The notes under the pieces: generated by a model
What the model was told of the DNA's origin: nothing
Databases searched by the model: none
The model's input: only the letters and a program-made list of their open reading frames with translations
Assembly: GCF_005768555.2 (NCBI RefSeq)
Contig: NZ_VCHX02000043.1
Location: forward strand, 2,191 to 66,190
From: Streptomyces sporangiiformans
GTDB taxonomy: Bacteria; Actinomycetota; Actinomycetes; Streptomycetales; Streptomycetaceae
Length of the DNA stretch: 64,000 bases
Reading direction: 5' to 3'
Position numbers and translations under genes: made by a program
In this document: one piece after another, positions 50,287 through 59,463 of the stretch
Layout of the letters: each line of letters begins with the position of its first letter
Position numbering within the stretch: the first letter of the stretch is position 1

Positions 50287-50787
50287 TTACTTGAACTGGA
50301 CGTCGACCTTGTAGACGCCGGGCCGCTGGGCGGTGACCGTCGCCTCTCCCCGCGCGCCGTTGTAGTCGCCGGTACCGCCCTCGACCACGGCCTTGAACTC
50401 GTAGGGGTACTTGAGCGGGTTGAGCTCGATCTTGGCCTGGCCGCTCAGGCTGAGCTGATCGCCGTCGTTGAACACCACGACCGCCTTGCACAGCGCGCTC
50501 GCGGTCGTGACACCCTCAATGGCGTTGAAGGTGCAGCTGTCGTAGACCTTGCCGATCCGCCGGCCCAGTGTGTCGGTCACCGGGCCATTGCCGGCGAAGC
50601 CCCCGCCCAGGCTGGGCACTTGCGGGATCGAGGTCGTGGTGAAGTCGATGACGAACGACACCGGTTCGGGCGTCGTCGACTGGTCCGCCGCCTGGACCGG
50701 CGCCGCGCCGGCCGCACCCAGGGCGGCCGCGAGCGAGGCGGTGGCGAGGGCGGTGGCGATCCGCTTGCCTGCGACAGGTCTCTGCAT
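50287..50787 (-). CDS. Secreted allene-oxide-cyclase-barrel-like / dirigent-like protein
   Basis: 166 residues from ATG 50787 (GAGGAGG upstream). Signal peptide to about AAPVQA (residue 33). The mature part is beta-rich, has a Cys pair (YDSCTFNAIEG, SALCKAVVVFN), and ends KAVVEGGTGDYNGARGEATV then TAQRPGVYKVDVQFK. The GTGxYxGARGxxTV pattern is that of allene-oxide-cyclase/dirigent barrels. Some bacterial relatives serve as small barrel cyclases in natural-product pathways, so a role outside the cell on the cluster product is conceivable. This is inference. Confidence 0.7.
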   Translation of the reverse strand: MQRPVAGKRIATALATASLAAALGAAGAAPVQAADQSTTPEPVSFVIDFTTTSIPQVPSLGGGFAGNGPVTDTLGRRIGKVYDSCTFNAIEGVTTASALCKAVVVFNDGDQLSLSGQAKIELNPLKYPYEFKAVVEGGTGDYNGARGEATVTAQRPGVYKVDVQFK

Positions 50788-51049
50788 GGAACCTCCTCTA
50801 AGATTTCGGGCCCATCGCCCGAAAACCACGCACAGTCGATCACAAAACGCAAATACGAACAGTCGGGCCCTCGACGTCCGCGCGATTCTCACCCCCGCGA
50901 GTGAGGGGACTCCCCTGATCGGAGCCCGGCCCGGCTCGCGCACCCTCCATCGCCCACCCCGATGTCAGAATCACCGCAGGCGGGGAAGGGGTTGTGCGAA
51001 TGCAGCGGTGCCCTCCCGCCGCAACTCGGCGGGAACGAAGGAGTCGCGG

Positions 51050-52306
51050 ATGGCATGCGGTCTGGTGGTCGTGGGTCTCGGCTACGTCGGGCTTCCGCTC
51101 GCCAGAACCGCCGGTGCCGCCGGAATCCCGGTCACCGGACTGGACGTGTCCGAGCGAGTCGTCACCGGACTGCGCTCCGGACGCTCGCACATCGAGGACG
51201 TGACCGACCAGGACGTGAAGGGGATACTGGCCGCGGGGTTCGACGCGACCACCGATCCGGCCGTCCTCGCGGATGCGGAAACCGTGGCGATCTGCGTGCC
51301 GACCGCCCTCGGTGCCGACCGGGCGCCGGATCTGGGCCCGTTGGTGCGGGCGTCGACGACCGTGGCCGGACACTTGCGTCCCGGCGCCCTGGTCGTCGTC
51401 GAGTCGACCTCCTACCCCGGCACCACCAGCGAGGTGATCCGGCCGATCCTGGAGGGAACCGGCCTGGTGGCGGGAGACGACTTCTGTCTGGCCTACTCAC
51501 CGGAACGGATCGATCCGGGCCGTCGCACGTTCGGGATCCACAACACCCCCAAGGTGGTCAGCGGGCACACGCGCGCGTGTGCCAAGCGGTGTGCCGCGTT
51601 CTACGAGCGCTTCGTCGACACGGTGGTGATCGCCCGCGGTACCCGGGAGGCGGAGATGGCCAAGCTGCTCGAGAACACCTACCGGAACGTCAACATCGCG
51701 CTGGTCAACGAGTTCGCGATGTACTGCGACCGGCTCGGGGTCGATGTCTGGGACGTGCTGCGGTGCGCGGCGACCAAACCGTTCGGGTTCCAGCCGTTCC
51801 GGCCCGGCGCCGGAGTCGGCGGGCACTGCATCCCGGTGGATCCGGCCTATCTGATGCACAAGGCCAGCTCCGAAGGGTTCACCTTCAAGGTCGTCGCGGC
51901 CGCCCAGCAGGTGAACCAGGACATGCCCGCTCATGTGGCGCGCCGGGTCGCCGGGCTGCTCGCCGACGCCGGGAGACCCGTCCGGGGAGCGCAGGTGCTC
52001 CTGCTGGGGGTGAGCTACAAGCCGGACGTCGCCGACCTGCGCGAGTCACCGGCGATCGCGGTGGCACAGCAGCTGGCCGAGCTCGGCGCCCAAACCCTCT
52101 TCCACGATCCGCACGTGGCCCGGCTCGACGTCGACGGGACGCCGCTGCGACGGGCGGACCATCCCTACGAGGCCGCCGCGCACGCCGACATCAGCGTTCT
52201 GCTGCACGCCCACCGCGCCTACGACCTGGACCGGCTCGGCCGCTCCGCCCGGCTGCTGTTCGACGCCACGGGCCGGGCCCGCGGGGAGCGCGTGGTCAGG
52301 CTGTGA
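51050..52306 (+). CDS. Nucleotide-sugar 6-dehydrogenase (UDP-GlcNAc/ManNAc type, WecC/WbpA-like)
   Basis: 418 residues, ATG with AAGGAG 6 bp upstream. GLVVVGLGYVGLPLARTAGA is the NAD loop. EAEMAKLLENTYRNVNIALV, then GFQPFRPGAGVGGHCIPVDP with the catalytic Cys, and LLLGVSYKPDVADLRESPAI complete the UDP-sugar dehydrogenase family. The GGHCIPVDP and LAYSPER patterns point to UDP-N-acetylhexosamine to uronic acid oxidation. It stands alone on the plus strand, convergent with two aminotransferases, and would provide a uronic acid nucleotide for an amino-sugar pathway. Confidence 0.88.
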   Translation: MACGLVVVGLGYVGLPLARTAGAAGIPVTGLDVSERVVTGLRSGRSHIEDVTDQDVKGILAAGFDATTDPAVLADAETVAICVPTALGADRAPDLGPLVRASTTVAGHLRPGALVVVESTSYPGTTSEVIRPILEGTGLVAGDDFCLAYSPERIDPGRRTFGIHNTPKVVSGHTRACAKRCAAFYERFVDTVVIARGTREAEMAKLLENTYRNVNIALVNEFAMYCDRLGVDVWDVLRCAATKPFGFQPFRPGAGVGGHCIPVDPAYLMHKASSEGFTFKVVAAAQQVNQDMPAHVARRVAGLLADAGRPVRGAQVLLLGVSYKPDVADLRESPAIAVAQQLAELGAQTLFHDPHVARLDVDGTPLRRADHPYEAAAHADISVLLHAHRAYDLDRLGRSARLLFDATGRARGERVVRL

Positions 52307-52328
52307 CGCCGTCGGCGTCCCCCCCCCA

Positions 52329-53456
52329 TCAAGGGCGGCCAGGGCCGGAGGCGAACGTGCAGACCGCGTCGGCGATCCGCTCCGCCTGTGCGTCGGTGAG
52401 CAGCGGGTGCACCGGAATCGACAGCGCGCGCCGGCTTGCCTGCTCGGCGGCCGGCCAGCGCCGCCCGGCCGGCGCGTAACCGGCGAAGGCCGCCTGGGCC
52501 GGGAGCGGCCGCGGGTAGTAGACGTGACCGGCGATTCCCTGCCGCGCCAAGTGGTCGCGCAGTGCGTCCCGCCGCTCGGTCAGCAGCGTGTAGACGTAGT
52601 AGCAGCGGCCGTTGCGGCCCGGTGGCGGTGCGAGGACACCGTGTTCGGCCAGGCCCGCGAACCGCTCGGCGTAGTAGTCGGCGATCCGTGCCCGTCGCTC
52701 CAGCCGCTGGGGGAGGCCGGGCAGCCGGTGGAGCTGGAAGGCGGCCTGGATCTCGTCGAACCGGCTGTTGTAGCCGATCACATGGTGGAGGAACCGCCGG
52801 CGGCCGTCCTGGCCGTGGTTGCGCAGCATACGGACGGCGCGGGCCAGTTCGGGATCGTCCGTCACGACGACACCGCCTTCCCCTGCCGTGCCGAAGCTCT
52901 TGACCTGGACGAACGAGTACAGCCCGGCCTCGCCCCACAACCCGGCCGGGCGGCCGTCGAGAACGGCCCCCTGGGCGACGGCGGAATCCTCGACCAGCCG
53001 CAGGCCGTGACGCTCGGCGATCTCCCGCAGCCGGGGCATGTCGGCCATCACGGAGAAGACGTGGGCCGGTAGCAGCACCTTGGTCCGCTCCGTGACGCAC
53101 GCCTCCGCGTCGGACGGATCGATGACCATGGTCCAGGGGTCGATGTCGGCGAACACCGGCGTGGCACCCAGGTTGACCACGGTCGCGGCCAGTGGCGCGC
53201 ACCCGAACGCGGCGACGATGACCTCGTCTCCGGGCCCCACCCCCATCGCGTGCAGGATCAGGGTGAGGGCGGAGGTTCCGCTGGAGCAGGCGACGACGTC
53301 GGCGACGCCGAGGTTCAGGGCGAGTTCCCGCTCGAACCGGGCGGTGTGGTCGCCGAGGATGAACCGCTGCTCCGGCGCGAGGCCGATCTCCCGGATGATC
53401 TCGAACAACGTCTCGTGATCGCCCTCGAAGATGTCCGGTGGAAAGAACTCGATCAC
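52329..53456 (-). CDS. DegT/DnrJ/EryC1-family PLP aminotransferase 1
   Basis: 375 residues, GTG start at 53456 overlapping the preceding aminotransferase's stop. ACSSGTSALTLILHAMGVGP and GDEVIVAAFGCAPLAATVVN are family motifs, LRLVEDSAVAQGAVLDGRPA holds the PLP-contacting Asp, and YSFVQVKSFGTAGEGGVVVT the PLP-binding Lys. YNSRFDEIQAAFQLHRL is the conserved Asn/Arg region. It transfers an amino group to a keto-sugar or keto-cyclitol. Confidence 0.9.
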   Translation of the reverse strand: MIEFFPPDIFEGDHETLFEIIREIGLAPEQRFILGDHTARFERELALNLGVADVVACSSGTSALTLILHAMGVGPGDEVIVAAFGCAPLAATVVNLGATPVFADIDPWTMVIDPSDAEACVTERTKVLLPAHVFSVMADMPRLREIAERHGLRLVEDSAVAQGAVLDGRPAGLWGEAGLYSFVQVKSFGTAGEGGVVVTDDPELARAVRMLRNHGQDGRRRFLHHVIGYNSRFDEIQAAFQLHRLPGLPQRLERRARIADYYAERFAGLAEHGVLAPPPGRNGRCYYVYTLLTERRDALRDHLARQGIAGHVYYPRPLPAQAAFAGYAPAGRRWPAAEQASRRALSIPVHPLLTDAQAERIADAVCTFASGPGRP

Positions 53457-54664
53457 GCGGCACCTCCACCGGCGAAGGCCTGGATCGTCTCGCAGACGTA
53501 GTCGACCTGATCGTCCGTCAAGTCCGCGTGCAGCGGCAGAGCGAGGGCGTACCGGCACGCGGCCTCCGCGTGGGGGAGGCCGCCTACGGAGTGGCCGAAC
53601 TCGGCGAAAGCGGGCTGGCGGTGCAGGGGGATCGGGTAATAGGTCTCGGTGCCGATGCCGTGCCGGGCCAGGAACCGTGCCAGCTCGTCGCGGTGATCGA
53701 CCTCCACCAGATAGACATAGTGAACCGGATTGGTCGTGGCCTTACGCGGAACAACGGCCGGCAGTCTCCGGATCACGGGCACATGCGCGAGGCGTTCCGT
53801 ATATCTCGCGGCGATCTCCGCGCGACGCGCGATATCAGTGCCCAGGCGGCCGAGTTTGGCGAGGAGAACGGCGGCCTGGATATCGTCCATCTTGCTATTC
53901 ACACCGGACACCGTGGTCTCTGTGGAGATCCGGCGGAAATCTCCGACGGTCGGCCCGAATCTGCCGTGATGCCTGAGCGCGGATACCGTTTCGGCGATTT
54001 CGTCGTCGTCGGTGAGTACCGCACCGGCGTCCCCGAGGGCCCCGAGGGTTTTTGCCGGGAAGAACGACAGCACACCGCCCGCGCCGAGCAGCCCGGCGTG
54101 TTTTCCGTTCCATCGCATACCGATGGCCTCGGCGCTGTCCTCCACGATCGTCAGCCCCTTTTCGGCCGCCATATCGGTCAGCGCGTCCATCTCGGCCATC
54201 TGCCAGAACAGATGAACCGGCATGACGAACCGGGTCCGCGGTGTGACAGCCGCGGCGGCTGACGCCGGATCGAGCGCGTAGCTGACCGGGTCGATGTCCG
54301 CGAACACCGGCCGCCCACCTGCCAGAACCACCGACGAGGCCGAGGCCACGAACGACATGGCCGGGACGACGACTTCGTCACCGGGGCGCAGTCCGGCGGC
54401 CCGCAGCAGCAGGATCAGCGCGTCGGTCGCGCTGTTGACAGCGATGGCATGCCGCGCGCCGGTGAAATCGGCCAACGCGCTTTCGAAATCGGCGACTTTG
54501 TGTCCGTGCGAGTACTTGCCCCGTTCGACCACTTCCCTGAGATGTCGCTGGATCTCGGGCCAGACGCGCTCGAACGACGCGGCTTGGGAGAAGAAGGGAA
54601 CCCGCGGACGGCCGGTGCCGAACGGATCACCATGACCGCGCTCGGTCGACGAGGTGAGCTGCAT
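53453..54664 (-). CDS. DegT/DnrJ/EryC1-family PLP aminotransferase 2
   Basis: 403 residues, ATG 54664 with AAGGGAG upstream. HAIAVNSATDALILLLRAAG and EVVVPAMSFVASASSVVLAG are the N-terminal motifs, LTIVEDSAEAIGMRWNGKHA carries the conserved Asp, LSFFPAKTLGALGDAGAVLT the Schiff-base Lys, and VSGVNSKMDDIQAAVLLAKL the Asn/Lys region. More typical of sugar 3- or 4-aminotransferases such as WbpE. With its neighbour it gives two amination steps, or two positions of one sugar. Confidence 0.9.
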   Translation of the reverse strand: MQLTSSTERGHGDPFGTGRPRVPFFSQAASFERVWPEIQRHLREVVERGKYSHGHKVADFESALADFTGARHAIAVNSATDALILLLRAAGLRPGDEVVVPAMSFVASASSVVLAGGRPVFADIDPVSYALDPASAAAAVTPRTRFVMPVHLFWQMAEMDALTDMAAEKGLTIVEDSAEAIGMRWNGKHAGLLGAGGVLSFFPAKTLGALGDAGAVLTDDDEIAETVSALRHHGRFGPTVGDFRRISTETTVSGVNSKMDDIQAAVLLAKLGRLGTDIARRAEIAARYTERLAHVPVIRRLPAVVPRKATTNPVHYVYLVEVDHRDELARFLARHGIGTETYYPIPLHRQPAFAEFGHSVGGLPHAEAACRYALALPLHADLTDDQVDYVCETIQAFAGGGAA

Positions 54665-54997
54665 GCGTCTCCCTTGAATCGCAGGCGGGCACAAGCGAAA
54701 TGGGGCGGTCGTGAAGGGAATGCGGTCGGTTGCGCGGGGAGCCCGTTCTCATGCCCGGACCGACCGGCTACTTTGCCGCCGCCGGGAACGTATCGCGTTC
54801 CCGGCACGCCAGGCCCGTCACATTCACCCGGGCGGCGGACCGTTTTCCGAGGGTCGCTTGACAGCACTCGTACGCCTTGGAAATTCTGCACGAACCGACC
54901 TGGGCCCGACGGGAGTTCGTGAACGGTCCCCACCATGTGGGCATTCGCCCGGGACGGCGTCCCATGTTCCCGAATCGATCAGGCGGACGCACAACGG
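54665..54997. promoter_or_regulatory. 333-bp divergent promoter region with a 10-bp inverted repeat
   Basis: It lies between the aminotransferases (minus) and the oxidoreductase operon (plus). No gene seen. At 54781-54805 a perfect inverted repeat, GCCGGGAACG-TATCG-CGTTCCCGGC, could be an operator or a hairpin. TTGACA at 54858-54863 with a weak GAAATT 16 bp later may be a plus-strand promoter. Confidence 0.5.
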
Positions 54998-56044
54998 ATG
55001 AGCGCGATGTTCCGCACCCTCGTCGTCGGCCTGGGCCGCGCCGGCGCGGCCCTGCACCTGCCGGTGCTGGATCGCCTGCGGGCGGGGACCGACGCCGTGG
55101 ACGGGCTGCTCGCCGACGCACCGATCGTCGCCGTGGACCCCGCTCCGCCACCCTCCTTCCACCGGCCGGGCACGCTCCTGCTGCCCTCCCTCGAGCGAGC
55201 CCGGGCCGAACTCGACCCGGAGACCACGGTCGTCCACGTCTGCACGCCGCCCGAGGACCGTGCCGCGGTACTCGGGCACCTGGCCCGGCTGGGTTTCGTC
55301 CATCTCCTCGTCGAGAAGCCACTGGCGGTCGACGTCGCCCAGTTGGCACGCATCGAAGAGCTGTGCGGCCGGTTCGGGCTCCGCCTGGTCGTGGTGGCGC
55401 AGTGGCTGGTCAGCAGTCTGACCCGGCGTCTGGAGCGATGCGTGACGGGCGGGGAGTACGGCGAGCTGCGGACGATCCACTTCACCCAGAGCAAACCCCG
55501 CTTCACCCGCAGCGCGGTCACGAACGGCCACCCGACCGCCTTCGACGTCGAGATCCCGCACGCGCTGGGCGTCGCCCTCCGGCTGGCCGGACCGGCCCAA
55601 CTCACCGGCGCCGGCTGGTCGGACCTGGTGGCCGGAGACCTCGTCCGGCCGCGGCTGGGCACGGCCACGCTGCGTCTGACGCACCACCGGGGAGCCTCGA
55701 CCTGTCTCGTCTCGGACCTGACGGCACCGGTCCGGGAGCGCAGCATCGTCTGCGAGTTCACCGACGCCCACGTCATCGGTCACTACCCCGTCAGTCAGGA
55801 CGACGGCTTCGCCCAGCTCACCGTCACCGACCGGCGCGGCGCCGTGCGCGAGGTGTTCCCGGATGACGCGCTGACCGCGTTCGTCCTCGACGCCTACCAA
55901 CGCTTCGCGGACCAAGGCCCGTTCGACAGCGATCTGGCCGTCAACGCCGAGGTGGTGCGACTGGTGGACGCGGCCAAGCGGTACTGCGCTCAGCACGAGG
56001 GGCGCCCCACGACCACGGCCGACCCGGTACGCCATGCCGGCTGA
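54998..56044 (+). CDS. Gfo/Idh/MocA-family oxidoreductase 1
   Basis: 348 residues from ATG 54998 (55007 is possible). LVVGLGRAGAALHLPVLDRL is the Rossmann GxGxxG, VVHVCTPPEDRAAVLGHLAR and FVHLLVEKPLAVDVAQLARI contain the EKP motif. The usual helix HxxxD site is changed (FDVEIPHALGVAL). WbpB, which oxidises C3 of a UDP-GlcNAc uronate, is from this family and works with DegT aminotransferases. StrI-like inositol dehydrogenases are also possible. The stop overlaps the next gene start by 11 bp. Confidence 0.85.
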   Translation: MSAMFRTLVVGLGRAGAALHLPVLDRLRAGTDAVDGLLADAPIVAVDPAPPPSFHRPGTLLLPSLERARAELDPETTVVHVCTPPEDRAAVLGHLARLGFVHLLVEKPLAVDVAQLARIEELCGRFGLRLVVVAQWLVSSLTRRLERCVTGGEYGELRTIHFTQSKPRFTRSAVTNGHPTAFDVEIPHALGVALRLAGPAQLTGAGWSDLVAGDLVRPRLGTATLRLTHHRGASTCLVSDLTAPVRERSIVCEFTDAHVIGHYPVSQDDGFAQLTVTDRRGAVREVFPDDALTAFVLDAYQRFADQGPFDSDLAVNAEVVRLVDAAKRYCAQHEGRPTTTADPVRHAG

Positions 56045-56936
56045 CGCGTCCAAGGGCCTCCTCCTCGCCGGCATCGGCGACGAGGCAGGGTACGGGATCC
56101 ATGCGCAGGTGGCCGCCGTCCAGGCGCTCGGCTGGTCGGCGATCGAGCTGCGCAGCGTCGACGGCCTGGCACTGGCCGACCTTTCCGAGCCGGCGTTCGC
56201 GCAGGTGGCCGATGCGGTGGACGCTGCCGGGCTGCGCGTCGTGGCGGTCGACTCGCGCATCGGGGGGTGGGCGCGCACGGCCGACGGCGACTTCGCCGAC
56301 GATCTCGCCGAGCTGGACGTACTCACCCGGCGCTGCCGCTCGCTCGGCACCCCCTACGTCCGGATCATGTCCTATCCCAGAGGAGGCCTGTCCGGACCGG
56401 CCTGGCGGACGGCCGCGATCGACCGTATCGGGGCACTCGCCGACCGCGCGGCCTCCGCCGGACTGGTCCTGCTGCTCGAGAACTGCGCCGGCTGGGCCGA
56501 GAGCAGCGCCGACCGCATGCGGGAGGTGCTGGAGGCCGTGCACAGTCCGGCGCTCCGGCTGCTGTTCGACACCGGCAACGGCATCGCGTACGGCTATGCG
56601 GCCCCCGACCTGCTCGGCGACATCGTCGGGTGGGTGGACCACGTCCACGTCAAGGACGCGAAGGGCCCGGCCACGGCTCCCGCGTACTGTCTGCCCGGCG
56701 AGGGCGACGCGGGCGTCGCGGACTGTCTGCGGCTGCTGCTCGACGCGGGCTATACGGGCGCCCTTTCGATCGAGCCTCATCTGGCCGTCGTACCGCACGA
56801 GGGGCGCCGCGAACCCGACAGCGTGTGCGCGGCGGCGTTCGTCGCCGCCGGACGCGCGCTCACCGAACTGCTCGGGGAGCGCGCGTCCGAGCGCGGGAGC
56901 CCGGACCTCGTCCTCGGTGACGGGCGGCCCGGATGA
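56034..56936 (+). CDS. Sugar phosphate isomerase/epimerase (TIM barrel, AP-endonuclease-2 family)
   Basis: 300 residues. GDEAGYGIHAQVAAVQALGW SAIELRSVDG is the N-terminal strand and helix. Metal-binding segments are LVLLLENCAGWAESSADRMR (Glu), LRLLFDTGNGIAYGYAAPDL (Asp), WVDHVHVKDAKGPATAPAYC (His/Lys) and TGALSIEPHLAVVPHEG (Glu). This matches the xylose-isomerase-like TIM-barrel fold used by IolE, IolI and hexulose epimerases. It probably isomerises or epimerises a keto-sugar or inosose made by the adjacent dehydrogenases. Overlaps both neighbours. Confidence 0.85.
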   Translation: MPADASKGLLLAGIGDEAGYGIHAQVAAVQALGWSAIELRSVDGLALADLSEPAFAQVADAVDAAGLRVVAVDSRIGGWARTADGDFADDLAELDVLTRRCRSLGTPYVRIMSYPRGGLSGPAWRTAAIDRIGALADRAASAGLVLLLENCAGWAESSADRMREVLEAVHSPALRLLFDTGNGIAYGYAAPDLLGDIVGWVDHVHVKDAKGPATAPAYCLPGEGDAGVADCLRLLLDAGYTGALSIEPHLAVVPHEGRREPDSVCAAAFVAAGRALTELLGERASERGSPDLVLGDGRPG

Positions 56937-58297
56937 CCACGACGACCGGCGCGCCGGTGGGCCCGGCCGAGCAGGGTCTGCTGCTCGACCTGCTGCGGCT
57001 TCCCACGGCAGGACCGCTGGAGACCGGCGCGGACTTCCCCGAGCCGCAGTTGTGGGCCGCGGGGCGCCGCTACGCCGAGGCGGCCGCGCCGCTCGGCTTC
57101 TCGGTGGTTCACCACGCGGCGGCGCGCCCCGAGGATCTCGCGGTGGACGGCGTGCCGCTCCCGGTCAGCGAGGCCGTCGCGGACCGTCCCGGCTTCCTGA
57201 ACTGCCAGCCGAACCTGGTGCTCCGGCTGGGGGCCGACCACCCGCGCCACCGGACCGTCATGTTCAACGTGCACCTGGACACCGTGTCGGGCGTGGAGCC
57301 CGTCGGCTTCGACGGCCGTCGGTTCACCGGAAGAGGCTCGGTCGACGCGAAGGGCCCCGCCGTGGGGCTGCTGGCCGGCATCAGGGCCGCACTGGCCGCG
57401 CGGCCTCGGCTCGGCGACGAGATCGGCGTGCTGATCCAGGCCGTCGCCGGCGAGGAAGGGGGCGCGCTCGGCACGATCGGCACCCGTCCGCTGGTCGACC
57501 GCGGCTGGTACGGCCGGCTCAACGTGTTCTGTGAGCCGACCGGCCTGCGCTACCTCCCCCGGGCCAGCGCGGCGATGACCGCCCGCATCCGGGTCGACGG
57601 TGACGACGCCGTCGACGACCGCCCCGAGCACGGCCACAACGCCACGGTGCTGCTCGGCCATCTGGCACAGCACCTGGGCCGGACGCTGCCACCCCTCGCC
57701 GCCGACGGGCGGGTCTGTGTCGCCGGGCTGACCACCGGGTCGCTGCACAACCGCGTCTACGGCCGCGGCGAGCTGCTGCTCAACCTCTCCTACACGAGCA
57801 CGGAGACGGCACACCGGCTCAAGGCCGCGACCGGCGACGCCCTGCGCACGGGAATCGCCGAGTTCCGTACTCGCTTCGCCCCTGTCCGCGAACTCGCCAG
57901 GACCGCACAGGACGCCGCCGACATCACCCGGCTCCACTGGCTCAAGAGCGGACTGCCCGCCCTCGCTCACACGCCGGCCTGGGCAGAGCGCCTGCTCGAG
58001 GATGCCGCCGGCATCGAGCGGTGGCCGGACGGCGAGTCCGCGTTCACCTGCGACGCGATCTGGCTGGCGGACCGCGAGGACGCGGCGACCGTGGTGTACG
58101 GGCCCGGATCGCTGGAACACAACCACGCGCATGCGCGGGGGGAGTTCGTCGACCTCGCGGACCTCGAAGCGTTCGCCGCCGGTGTCGCGAGGATCCTGCT
58201 CGCGTTCCGCGGCACCTGTCTCGACGCCACGATTCCCAGCCACCACTCATTCCCGTACTCCCGCGACTACACCCGAAACGAGGGCCGGTCACAGTGA
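56933..58297 (+). CDS. M20-family metallohydrolase (deacetylase/deacylase-like)
   Basis: 454 residues. Metal site: MFNVHLDTVSGVEP (HxD), RFTGRGSVDAKGPAVGLLAG (bridging Asp), AVAGEEGGALGTIG (Glu-Glu) and a C-terminal NHAHARGEFVDLADLEAFAA His. The dimerisation domain is VCVAGLTTGSLHNRVYGRGE. Relatives are acetylornithine deacetylase, succinyl-DAP desuccinylase and carboxypeptidases. In an amino-sugar setting it may remove an N-acetyl group late in the route. ATGA overlap with the previous gene and GTGA with the next. Confidence 0.85.
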   Translation: MTTTTGAPVGPAEQGLLLDLLRLPTAGPLETGADFPEPQLWAAGRRYAEAAAPLGFSVVHHAAARPEDLAVDGVPLPVSEAVADRPGFLNCQPNLVLRLGADHPRHRTVMFNVHLDTVSGVEPVGFDGRRFTGRGSVDAKGPAVGLLAGIRAALAARPRLGDEIGVLIQAVAGEEGGALGTIGTRPLVDRGWYGRLNVFCEPTGLRYLPRASAAMTARIRVDGDDAVDDRPEHGHNATVLLGHLAQHLGRTLPPLAADGRVCVAGLTTGSLHNRVYGRGELLLNLSYTSTETAHRLKAATGDALRTGIAEFRTRFAPVRELARTAQDAADITRLHWLKSGLPALAHTPAWAERLLEDAAGIERWPDGESAFTCDAIWLADREDAATVVYGPGSLEHNHAHARGEFVDLADLEAFAAGVARILLAFRGTCLDATIPSHHSFPYSRDYTRNEGRSQ

Positions 58298-59463
58298 TCG
58301 GAACCAGCGCTCCCACCGAAGCCGGGTCCGGCGTGATCACCGAAGCCGGATCCCGCACTCCCGCCGAAGTCCCCGTCCCCTACGAGCAGTTGGCCGACGT
58401 CGTCGCCGCAGCCTTCACGGCACACGGCGTCCCCCACGCGCGGGCCCGGCAGGCCTCCGAGGCGCTCTGCCACGGGGACCTGGTCGGCGCCGGCTCGCAC
58501 GGCACGGTCAACCTGTCACGCCTCTACCTGCCGTTGCTGGAGCAGGGCCGGGCCGACCCGGTCGCCTCGCCGGCCGTGCTGGCCGATCTGGGGGCGGCCG
58601 TACTGGTCGACGCGCGCCGCGCACTCGGTCTGTGGCAGGCGGGCGAGGCCATGGACCTGGCGGTGGAGCGAGCCGAGCGGTTCGGCGTCGGCCTGGTCTC
58701 GGTACGGGACGGCACGCACTTCGGTTGCGCCGGCCATCACGCGCTGCGCGCCGCCGAACGGGGAATGATCGGTCTGGTCGCGTCCAACTGCGGTCGGCAG
58801 CGGATCACCCGGCCTCCGGGCGGCCGGGTGGCGCTGCTGGGCACCAACCCGTTGAGCGTGGCCGCCCCGGCCGGCGAGCACCCGCCGTTCGTCCTGGACA
58901 TGAGCACCACCGCGGTCCCCACGGGCAGGGTGCGGGCGGCGGCGCGTGCCGGGCAGTCGATTCCACCGGGCTGGCTCGCCGACGAAAACGGCGGACCCGT
59001 CACGGATCCCGCCGCCTTCGACCGTGGAGAGGCGCATCTGCTCTGGTTGGGGGCGACACCGGCCGGCGGCTTCAAGGGGTTCGGGCTCGGCCTGATGGTG
59101 GAGGTGCTGTCGGCGCTGGTAGCGGGTTCCGGGTTCGGTCCCGCCGACGAGGCGCTGGGCGCCGACGGGCGCCCGTCCGGCCGGGACGACGACATCGGCA
59201 TGCTGATGGTCGCGATCGCACCCGGGCTGCTGCGCGGGCAGGAGTCCGTCATCGCGGACGCGGAGCGGCTGTTCGGCACCGTGCTGGCCTGCCCGCCCAG
59301 CGACGCGGACGCTCCGGTCCGCTATCCCGGCTGGCCGGAGGCACAGCGGGCTCGTCACCGCCGCGAGCACGGCGTACCCCTGGAGCCGGTGGTGCATGGC
59401 GAACTGGCGCGGCTCGCAGCCGCGTACGGTCTGCCGTTCCCGACGAGCGCGGGAGAGAAGTGA
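58294..59463 (+). CDS. Ldh2/YiaK-type NAD(P)H dehydrogenase
   Basis: 389 residues, GTG start overlapping the previous stop. After a low-complexity 25-residue beginning, the malate/L-lactate dehydrogenase-2 family is evident: ARARQASEALCHGDLVGAGS HGTVNL, SVRDGTHFGCAGHHALRAAE, LLGTNPLSVAAPAGEHPPFV and ATPAGGFKGFGLGLMVEVLS. These enzymes reduce 2-oxo acids or imines and include ureidoglycolate and 2,3-diketogulonate reductases. It could reduce a 2-keto or imino function in the intermediate. Unusual in sugar clusters. Confidence 0.85.
   Translation: MIGTSAPTEAGSGVITEAGSRTPAEVPVPYEQLADVVAAAFTAHGVPHARARQASEALCHGDLVGAGSHGTVNLSRLYLPLLEQGRADPVASPAVLADLGAAVLVDARRALGLWQAGEAMDLAVERAERFGVGLVSVRDGTHFGCAGHHALRAAERGMIGLVASNCGRQRITRPPGGRVALLGTNPLSVAAPAGEHPPFVLDMSTTAVPTGRVRAAARAGQSIPPGWLADENGGPVTDPAAFDRGEAHLLWLGATPAGGFKGFGLGLMVEVLSALVAGSGFGPADEALGADGRPSGRDDDIGMLMVAIAPGLLRGQESVIADAERLFGTVLACPPSDADAPVRYPGWPEAQRARHRREHGVPLEPVVHGELARLAAAYGLPFPTSAGEK

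Noticed and set aside
52319..52327. Run of nine C between convergent genes as a regulatory element
   Set aside because: It is a simple homopolymer in a 22-bp intergenic gap, with no supporting structure.
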